Both the position numbers and the translations under genes were made by a program. The notes beneath the pieces are model-generated. The model was not told where the DNA came from. It searched no databases and worked only from the letters and a program-made list of their open reading frames with translations. Shown piece after piece: positions 58,278 through 64,000 of a stretch of DNA of 64,000 nt (position 1 is its first letter; every line of letters starts with the position of its first letter). The stretch spans positions 806,001-870,000 of the forward strand of contig CAZPVD010000001.1 in assembly GCA_964589935.1 (NCBI GenBank), given 5' to 3'. The DNA comes from VHCN01 sp964589935. GTDB taxonomy: Bacteria > Verrucomicrobiota > Verrucomicrobiia > Limisphaerales > VHCN01.

Positions 58278-58619
58278 CTAGTAGCGGGGACCGCGGTTCT
58301 CGCGACGGAAACCGCCGCGTCCACCACCACCACCGCCGCCGCCGTAGCCGCCGCCGCCAGCCGGACGCTCTTCGCGCGGACGGGCTTCGTTGACGGTCAG
58401 GTTGCGGCCATCAACGCTGGCGCCGTTGAGAGCCTGCGTTGCAGCCGTCGCGCCTTCGGGCGTGGCCATGGTGACGAAGGCAAACCCGCGCGGGCGGCCT
58501 GTGACGCGGTCCATCATCAGGTTGACTTCGCTGACGGGGCCGTGTTGGGAGAAGAGATCCTGGAGATCGTTCTCGGTGGTGTTGTAGGAGAGATTCCCTA
58601 CGAACAGTTTCGTGTTCAT
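58278..58619 (-). CDS. Glycine-rich RRM RNA-binding protein
   Basis: A 113-residue protein: a single RNA recognition motif (3-78) with RNP2 KLFVGNLSY and RNP1 RGFAFVTM, then an Arg/Gly-rich tail of about 30 residues (GGGGYGGGGG, GGFRRENRGPRY). Such small RRM proteins in bacteria are often cold-induced RNA chaperones. ATG at 58619 begins MNTKLFVGN, the common start. The 264-base region upstream (58620-58883) holds no gene and may contain a long leader, as in cold-shock genes; I see no defined structure there. Confidence 0.93.
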   Translation of the reverse strand: MNTKLFVGNLSYNTTENDLQDLFSQHGPVSEVNLMMDRVTGRPRGFAFVTMATPEGATAATQALNGASVDGRNLTVNEARPREERPAGGGGYGGGGGGGGRGGFRRENRGPRY

Positions 58620-58883
58620 GATGACTTTCTGGACTAGACTGACTCTGCTTTCTGGACTGTTCCCGACCATCGGGTTTCAAATCATCACTGAACCACGTTC
58701 ACCTGAAGATTTACCATGCCCCGAAACCGACAAGTAATCTAATTCGCGGGACGAGCATGACAGCGGACCGCTCAAATGCAACGCTGAAAACAAAATTTTT
58801 GCGGCCTTTCGCCGCGCCTGATGGACGCCACTTCGCCCGCGCTAATATCAAGCGAGAAGGCGAGTTCCATGCGGCTGCTAAAT

Positions 58884-60377
58884 TTATTGCTTCTGCTTCG
58901 CGGCCTTGCCCTTGCCCGGCTGCAATTCGCGCACGGGCCAGTCAGGCGAATCGGCGTGCTCGGATTTGAACAACTCCTTCGCCCGCGCGACGAGTTCGGG
59001 ATGCTCGTCCGCAAGATTCTTCGCCTCACCGATGTCGTTTGGCAGATCATAAAGTTCCACGGGCGCGTCGAGACGCGAGAGGCGGATCGCCTTCCAGCGC
59101 CCGTCCATCAACACCGCTTGGTTAAAACCGCGCTCGTGAAATTCCCAGTAAAGCAGCGCGTGTTTCTTCTGCTTCTCCGGCTCGCCGAGCAGCGTCGGGA
59201 GAAAACTGATGCCGTCGGTCTGCTCCGGCGGCTTCACGCCGCTCAACTCGCACGCGGTCGGCATCAAATCCGCGAACCAGCCGATGTGCGACGCCGTCGT
59301 GCCCGGCTTGATCCTGCCCGGCCAGCGCGCGATGAACGGCTCGCGGACGCCGCCGTCGGTGAGATCGCGCTTCATTCCGCGCAGCGGCCCGCTCGCGCCG
59401 AAAAACGCGGGATCGTTGCCGCCCTCCTTGTGGTTGCCGTTGTCCGACGTGAACATCACCAGCGTGCGCTCGTCGAGATTCAGCTTCTTGAGCAGCTCGA
59501 ACAGCCGGCCCACGTCCTTGTCCATGCGCGTGATCATCGCGGCCTGGCCTTTGTTCTGCGGTGTCCAGTCTTCGTTGTAGTAACTGCCGAAGTCGGGCAC
59601 CTCCTGCCCGTTGCCGGTCGCGCGCGTCGCCTCGTTGTTCGCGTGCGGAATTGTGAACGCGAGATAAAGGAAGAACGGCTTCTTCGCATTCGCCTCGACC
59701 CACTTGAGCGATTCCTCGGCCATGAGGTCGTGGCTGTAATCCACTTTCTTCGACGCCACGCCCGTGCCGAAGCGCGCGGCGATCGGATTCGTTGGATCAC
59801 CGGCGGGAACTTCGTTGCGCAACGGCACGCGCTCCTCGTTGCGGATGAGATACGCGGGCCAGTAGTTGTGCGCGTGGTGCTGGTTGAGATAGCCGAAGAA
59901 ATAATCGAAGCCCTGCCGCGTCGGCATGCCGACCGCCGCCTCGCCCTCGTCGCCGAGGCCCCATTTGCCGATGAGCGCGGTCGCGTAGCCCGCGGACTTG
60001 AGCCGCTTCGCCACCGTCACGTCGCCGGGGCGCAACGCCTGCGCGATCGGGTTGACCGTGCCGGCGTTGCCGCGCACGCGCGTGTGGCCGGTGTGCAGAC
60101 CGGTCATCAGCACGCTGCGCGACGGCGCGCACACGGTCGAACCGGCGTAAAATTGAGTGAAGCGCATCCCCTCCGCAGCCATGCGGTCGAGGTTGGGTGT
60201 TTTGATTTTCTTTTGCCCGTAGCAGCCGAGGTCGCCGTAGCCAAGGTCGTCGGCGAGAATGAAGATGATGTTCGGCCGCAGCGGCTCGGCGGCAAAAATT
60301 GCAACCGGCAAGAATGTGAGGAATGCCACAGGGGCGAAAAGCACGGCGCACAGCGAAGAAGGGCGATTTGTTTTCAT
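58884..60377 (-). CDS. Exported type I sulfatase
   Basis: Hydrolyses sulfate esters, probably of a sulfated glycan, in the periplasm. The 497 residues have a signal peptide (1-about 28), metal-binding NIIFILADDLGYGDLGCYG (about 32-50, two Asp), the formylglycine motif CAPSR (about 79-83, in STVCAPSRSVLMTG) and the second half with TSDNGNHKEGG. The Cys-type motif needs an anaerobic or aerobic maturase encoded elsewhere. Family S1; substrate not readable. Third gene of a unit with the nitrilase-like and membrane genes. Confidence 0.92.
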   Translation of the reverse strand: MKTNRPSSLCAVLFAPVAFLTFLPVAIFAAEPLRPNIIFILADDLGYGDLGCYGQKKIKTPNLDRMAAEGMRFTQFYAGSTVCAPSRSVLMTGLHTGHTRVRGNAGTVNPIAQALRPGDVTVAKRLKSAGYATALIGKWGLGDEGEAAVGMPTRQGFDYFFGYLNQHHAHNYWPAYLIRNEERVPLRNEVPAGDPTNPIAARFGTGVASKKVDYSHDLMAEESLKWVEANAKKPFFLYLAFTIPHANNEATRATGNGQEVPDFGSYYNEDWTPQNKGQAAMITRMDKDVGRLFELLKKLNLDERTLVMFTSDNGNHKEGGNDPAFFGASGPLRGMKRDLTDGGVREPFIARWPGRIKPGTTASHIGWFADLMPTACELSGVKPPEQTDGISFLPTLLGEPEKQKKHALLYWEFHERGFNQAVLMDGRWKAIRLSRLDAPVELYDLPNDIGEAKNLADEHPELVARAKELFKSEHADSPDWPVRELQPGKGKAAKQKQ

Positions 60378-60451
60378 GGGAATGTCTGGGCGCATCTCAC
60401 CGCAGAGCAACGCATGTTGCAAGCGTGCGATGCGGCTGCGTCGTGCGACCG

Positions 60452-60826
60452 TCACTTCTTAATTATCGGCGGCTTTGCGACCGGCTCGGCCTGCACGTCA
60501 ATGATGGGTGAAGAGTCTGTTGTCTGAGGCATGGGCCGCGCTTTCCGCTTTCGCAGTAAAATCACGGCAAACACGCAGCCCGTCCATGTCGGCAACAAGT
60601 CGGCAATCGGGATCAATTCCACCACAAACGTCGGCAGCAGCAGCGGATGAAATCCGATGAGCGATGTCGTGATGACCATCGCGATCACATCTATCGCCTG
60701 ATCCGCGCCAACCCAGCCGAACGGGCCAAGCAGCAGTTGCAAGCCGTCCGCTGCGAGCGCAACGACGATGGCGGCCCACTGGCGTCCGCGCGTGAGCGGC
60801 GGCGGATGGAAGACGTTCTGGAGCAC
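60452..60826 (-). CDS. Small membrane protein between nitrilase-like and sulfatase genes
   Basis: A 124-residue protein with about three hydrophobic segments (WAAIVVALAADGLQLLLGPF, AIDVIAMVITTSLIGFHPLL, LPTFVVELIPIADLLPTW) and a soluble C-terminus rich in Pro. Unknown family; the spacing GPFGWVGADQAIDVIAM and PLLLPTFVVELIP reads like small membrane proteins annotated only as hypothetical. GTG start at 60826, two bases after the nitrilase-like stop, indicates coupling. The sulfatase start follows 74 bases after its stop. Confidence 0.7.
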   Translation of the reverse strand: MLQNVFHPPPLTRGRQWAAIVVALAADGLQLLLGPFGWVGADQAIDVIAMVITTSLIGFHPLLLPTFVVELIPIADLLPTWTGCVFAVILLRKRKARPMPQTTDSSPIIDVQAEPVAKPPIIKK

Positions 60827-60828
60827 GC

Positions 60829-62199
60829 TTACTTCTTCGTTACTGAGGCGCCGCTGAGTTCCTCCGCAGTCGCGGGCCGGTGCCGGAAGATTTCGGCCTT
60901 GAAGTCGCCGATGCTCTGCCAGTGGAGACGCTTGTTCAAATCTACTTCAGTCACAGCGACGGTTCCCCATTCTTTCGCCTGCGCGAGCGGCTTGCCGTCG
61001 TGTCCGTAGATGGCGGAGATCATCCAGTTCGCCGAGGCGTCCGTGTGCGTGCTACTGACGACATAGACGTGGTTCTCGCACGCGCGCGCCGCGCCGAGCA
61101 GCGGATTGCAGCCCATCACCGGCCACGCAATGACTTCCGCGCCGCGGTTGCTCAACTCGCGCGCGACCTCGGGGAAAAAACCGTCGTAACACACCATCAT
61201 GCCGACCTTGCCGAAGCGCGTGTCGAAGACAGGATAATCATTCCCCGGCTGGATGCCCCCCTCGATCTCGCCGCGCGGCAGGCAGACCTTGCGGTATTTG
61301 CCGGCGATTTTTCCATCGGGGCCGATGAGCATGGCGACGTTGTAAATGAGATGGCCGTCGCGCTCGATGAGGCCGGGCACGAGGTAGAGGTTGTGCTTGC
61401 GCGCGAGTTCGCCGAAGAACTCGGTCGAAGGCCCCGGAATCGTCTCCGCGCATTGTTCGTAGGTGCTGCCGCCGCCGTAGGTGAGCACTTCCGGCAACAC
61501 AACGAAGTCCGCCTTCTGCTTCGCGGCATCATCGATCAGCGGCACGAAGGCGAGCCGGCGATCTTCCGGCGTTTTGCAGTTGCGTGGAACGAAGTGAACC
61601 GTCGCAAGCCGCACGATGCGCGGCGCGGGCGCGGGAACTTCCGCGAGCGAAATCTGGCTCCACTCGACCTTCGCGTGCGGCGCCCAGCGGAACTCGAGCT
61701 CGACCACGGCGCGCGTCGCCTTCGACGGGACGAGATAGGTGTCGGAAACTTCGGTCCAGCCTTTCGCGTCGGTGGCCTTGTCGCCGGGATATTCCGGCTC
61801 GGCGCGCGGCTTCTCGCCCGGACGATACGAGGCATACGACACCTCATCGTGGGTGACTTGCTTACCCTTGTCGTCCTGCCAGATGACGCGCACAACCGCT
61901 GTGCGGCGCGGCACGTCCACGCTCTGGCAATGCCGCCACGCCACGAAGTGGTGATACGCGCCGCCTTTCACTGGAAAGATTTTCGTCCAGTGGCCGAAGA
62001 GTCCCTCACGGGAATCGCTCGCGATGACGAGGCTGCCCTTGCCGTCGCGGCCGCCCTTGTCGTTGCGTGAGAAGAGCGGGCGGATTTCCTCGCGCGGTGC
62101 GGCAGTCTGCCAGTCGTCGGTGGGAACGGAGCCGGCGCGGGATACCGCACACGGCGTGAGAATTAGCGCGAGAAGCAAACTGGAAAGGCGTGTGTTCAT
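60829..62199 (-). CDS. Exported carbon-nitrogen hydrolase (nitrilase superfamily) with N-terminal beta domain
   Basis: Hydrolyses a C-N bond (amide or nitrile). The 456 residues have a signal peptide (1-about 22), a beta-rich domain of about 150 residues that may bind carbohydrate (YHHFVAWRHCQSVDVPRR), then the nitrilase fold with the catalytic triad Glu in FVVLPEVLTYGG, Lys in AGKYRKVCLPRGEIEGG and Cys in MMVCYDGFFPEVAREL. Export and the extra domain are unusual for this superfamily, though seen in PVC bacteria. Heads the unit with the membrane and sulfatase genes. ATG at 62199 fits the signal peptide. Confidence 0.87.
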   Translation of the reverse strand: MNTRLSSLLLALILTPCAVSRAGSVPTDDWQTAAPREEIRPLFSRNDKGGRDGKGSLVIASDSREGLFGHWTKIFPVKGGAYHHFVAWRHCQSVDVPRRTAVVRVIWQDDKGKQVTHDEVSYASYRPGEKPRAEPEYPGDKATDAKGWTEVSDTYLVPSKATRAVVELEFRWAPHAKVEWSQISLAEVPAPAPRIVRLATVHFVPRNCKTPEDRRLAFVPLIDDAAKQKADFVVLPEVLTYGGGSTYEQCAETIPGPSTEFFGELARKHNLYLVPGLIERDGHLIYNVAMLIGPDGKIAGKYRKVCLPRGEIEGGIQPGNDYPVFDTRFGKVGMMVCYDGFFPEVARELSNRGAEVIAWPVMGCNPLLGAARACENHVYVVSSTHTDASANWMISAIYGHDGKPLAQAKEWGTVAVTEVDLNKRLHWQSIGDFKAEIFRHRPATAEELSGASVTKK

Positions 62200-62316
62200 G
62201 GTGGCAAATGTTTCGGCGACATCCACCATGAAACACGAAGCCGCGCGACAAGTCAAACGGGCGTCTGCCAGTTTAACCAACGTTCCTGCGAGCGACGTTT
62301 CCAGAAACGGACGACG

Positions 62317-62436
62317 CTACTCCTTTCCCTTGGTCCACAGCTTGGCCCAATGCGAAAGGCCCCAGAAAAAAACTCCAAGCCCTACGAAAAAGGCGGCCAT
62401 GCCCAAGGGCGAACTCCAACTGATGTCTGCGTGCAT
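62317..62436 (-). CDS. Candidate 39-residue single-helix membrane microprotein
   Basis: A short frame missed by length cut-offs: MHADISWSSPLGMAAFF at the start, one membrane helix (about 12-30, GMAAFFVGLGVFFWGLS), then HWAKLWTKGKE. The aromatic-rich helix with a basic tail looks like an authentic small membrane protein rather than random frame. No clear Shine-Dalgarno; the upstream region is A-rich. It lies between the duplicated-domain gene and the nitrilase-like gene on the same strand. Confidence 0.45.
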   Translation of the reverse strand: MHADISWSSPLGMAAFFVGLGVFFWGLSHWAKLWTKGKE

Positions 62437-62497
62437 ACGTTTGTTTGTTGTTTGTTTTTACTTCGGAAAACGCGCGCACCGCCAACGGCGTGTGCCG

Positions 62498-64000
62498 CTA
62501 CTTCTCGTTCCAGTAAATCCAGTATTCCTCGGGGAAGGCTTCTTTCCAGTCCTTGCCGTGGAGTGTCCGGCTACCACCGGAACGTTTGCCGCCGAATTCA
62601 TCCGTTTCGGTGCCGAACGCTTCCGTGAAGTGGTAGCCGTTGCTGTCCTTCCAGAGTTCCGCCTTCACTTCGCGCGTGCCTTCGTGGCGGAACAGGCGGA
62701 GGAAGCCCACGATGCCCACACCGCGCAGGCTGTAGCCGCCGGGGACGATGTCCTTGCCGGTGGTGCCGCGAATCTCCTTCATCATCCGCTCCGCGAGCGC
62801 GATGGCCTCGTCACGAAACGGCGTGATGGTGACCTGCACCCGCCCGTTCGCGTCGGTCTTGACCGTCGCGTGCTGGCGCTCGAGCGAGAGAAAATCCCGA
62901 TAGTAGCGCGGCGTGATCTTGTTCACTTCTTCGGTTTGAAGCGGTGTGAAGCCGAACTCCTGGACTTTCGCTTTGCTGTAGATTGGCCCATCCGGGCCTT
63001 TCACGAAGCCTGTCTCGCCACCGAAGGTGTAGAAAATCGGTTGCTCGGATTTCTGCGCCGATGGCGGCGAATTAGTCTTCAATGAAGCTGCTGGCGCTGA
63101 AGCATCGTTTCCTGTCAGGACATTGCCACCCGCCGCCGACTCGTTCCAGTAACTCCAGTATTCCTCGGGAAAAACCGTCTTCCAATTGTCGCCCCTCCCG
63201 CCACGGCTGCGGCTGTTGTCGGCGTGCTTCTCCTCGAAATGATAAGTGCCGCCGAGCGGGTCGCTGCTCCAGGCTTTGGCCGGCTCCTTCCAAAGCTCGG
63301 CCGTAATGGTCGTTTCGCCGCAGTGACGGAACAAGCCGAAGGCCCTCAGATTGCCCTGCCAGTCGAGATGAATGATGTCCTTGCCCGTCAAACCGATTAC
63401 GTCGGCGTTCAGGCGTGCGGCCAGCGATATGGTCTCTTCGCGAAATGGCGAAATGGTGATGACCACATGGCCGCGGTCGTCTTTCGTCACGGTCGTGTGC
63501 TGTTTTTCCAACGCGACAAACTCCTCGTAATATTTCGGAATCAGCTTGTTCACCTCCTGCGCCTGCGCCGGTGTGAGGCCGAGCTGTTTGATTTTCGATT
63601 TGCTGAACCGCGGGCCGTCCGGCCCGCGCTCAAAATCGTCCATGTGAGCGAACGTGTAGAAAATCGGCTGCTCAGAGCCTCTTGTTTTTTGCTTCTGCAA
63701 CTCGTGTAGGGTCACGGCGCACGCGACGACGAGGACGGCAGCGCCCGTGATGAAAACAAACCGCCGGCCTCCGCGATGAACACCTGCCGGCTCTGCCTGG
63801 CCGCTTGACACGGTGAACGCCGCCTTCACATCGCGCCCGCGCAGGATGATCCAGCATACCAAGGCGACGACAAAGTAAAATCCTCCCAGCCAATACGGCA
63901 CGGCCAGACCGAACCAATGCCTAGTGCAGGCGACCGTGAGGAGCACACCCACGATGATCAAGTTCGATGCGTTGACGCGTGCCAGCCGGTCTCGTCCTTG
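62498..64000 (-). CDS. Membrane-anchored protein with duplicated domain, 5'-incomplete
   Basis: The frame is open to the right edge, so its start lies outside; 500 codons are visible. Two N-terminal membrane helices (near IIVGVLLTVACTRHWFGLAV and FVFITGAAVLVVACAVTL) are followed by two copies of a domain of about 180 residues. Copy 1 starts SEQPIFYTFAHMDDFERG and copy 2 SEQPIFYTFGGETGFVKG. Both contain GPDGP.(F/Y)SK.K, a (I/T)P.YY..F..LE(K/R)QHA/TTV segment, LTGKDI or TTGKDI, and end in FPEEYW.YWNE. I do not know the domain. It probably sits outside the inner membrane. Unrelated to the nearby sulfatase by sequence. Confidence 0.72.
   Translation of the reverse strand, partial: QGRDRLARVNASNLIIVGVLLTVACTRHWFGLAVPYWLGGFYFVVALVCWIILRGRDVKAAFTVSSGQAEPAGVHRGGRRFVFITGAAVLVVACAVTLHELQKQKTRGSEQPIFYTFAHMDDFERGPDGPRFSKSKIKQLGLTPAQAQEVNKLIPKYYEEFVALEKQHTTVTKDDRGHVVITISPFREETISLAARLNADVIGLTGKDIIHLDWQGNLRAFGLFRHCGETTITAELWKEPAKAWSSDPLGGTYHFEEKHADNSRSRGGRGDNWKTVFPEEYWSYWNESAAGGNVLTGNDASAPAASLKTNSPPSAQKSEQPIFYTFGGETGFVKGPDGPIYSKAKVQEFGFTPLQTEEVNKITPRYYRDFLSLERQHATVKTDANGRVQVTITPFRDEAIALAERMMKEIRGTTGKDIVPGGYSLRGVGIVGFLRLFRHEGTREVKAELWKDSNGYHFTEAFGTETDEFGGKRSGGSRTLHGKDWKEAFPEEYWIYWNEK

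Overview
The window is GC-rich chromosomal DNA from a Gram-negative member of the PVC group, most probably Verrucomicrobiota of the Pedosphaera/Limisphaera kind. The support is indirect but consistent: a Planctomycete-type cytochrome c/DUF1549/DUF1553 giant protein, a DUF1080 hydrolase, a formylglycine sulfatase, Gfo/Idh/MocA and RraA-like proteins, a parallel beta-helix protein ending in the 'YEVQ..DFVNW..L.TN' tail common in this group, a full rod-shape (mre/mrd) operon and an aerobic cytochrome oxidase cluster. No rRNA, intact tRNA or CRISPR array was found.

Layout. 1-850 is the end of an integrated element: a 3'-incomplete rolling-circle Rep gene, a small frame that looks like a detached gene tail, and the 3' end of a tRNA gene at 813-840 that looks like an attachment site. 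857-6134 is housekeeping: a truncated tatD, sufE, a YebC-type regulator, a pterin dehydratase, an RlmI-type rRNA methyltransferase and RNase D. 6250-13831 holds an acyl-CoA ligase, the 1145-residue PSD1 protein, a beta-helix exoprotein and panC. 13988-19095 is an envelope-stress-like module: glutaredoxin, PepSY lipoprotein, HEAT-like protein, PepSY-like exoprotein and an OmpR/HisKA two-component pair. Related GTTCAT repeats lie before the lipoprotein and before the regulator. 19141-27423 has glycerate kinase, a nucleoside transporter, a lemA-TPM-TPM operon, a Gfo/Idh/MocA oxidoreductase, pgsA, two peroxiredoxins and a lower-GC orphan gene.

27481-38738 starts with the potassium importer kup under what looks like a c-di-AMP (ydaO) riboswitch, followed by a 15-unit 21-bp repeat array. 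Then comes the respiratory cluster on the minus strand, in transcription order: copper-binding-like protein, ctaA, ctaB, coxA, coxC, coxD, two tiny membrane proteins, coxB, sco and a membrane protein. These genes together build heme A, deliver copper and assemble an aa3-type oxidase. 38921-40641 is ribBA-ribH, divergent from mreB-mreC-mreD-mrdA-rodA-rng (40795-48496), which couples rod-shape synthesis to an RNase E/G gene. 48500-52443 is a sugar-catabolism operon (double alpha/beta hydrolase, DUF1080, RraA-like). 52535-58619 returns to housekeeping (apaG, algH, GNAT, uvrB, infA, RRM protein). 58884-64000 carries a sulfatase, a membrane protein, a nitrilase-superfamily enzyme, a 39-residue candidate microprotein and a protein with an internally duplicated domain that runs off the right edge.

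The least expected structure is in the non-coding DNA. Three separate gaps hold indel-free tandem arrays with a 21 or 22 bp period but different unit sequences. A second class of very short repeats (7-16 bp) occurs inside genes, adding similar peptides to unrelated proteins, and forms a long inverted repeat between mreC and mreD.
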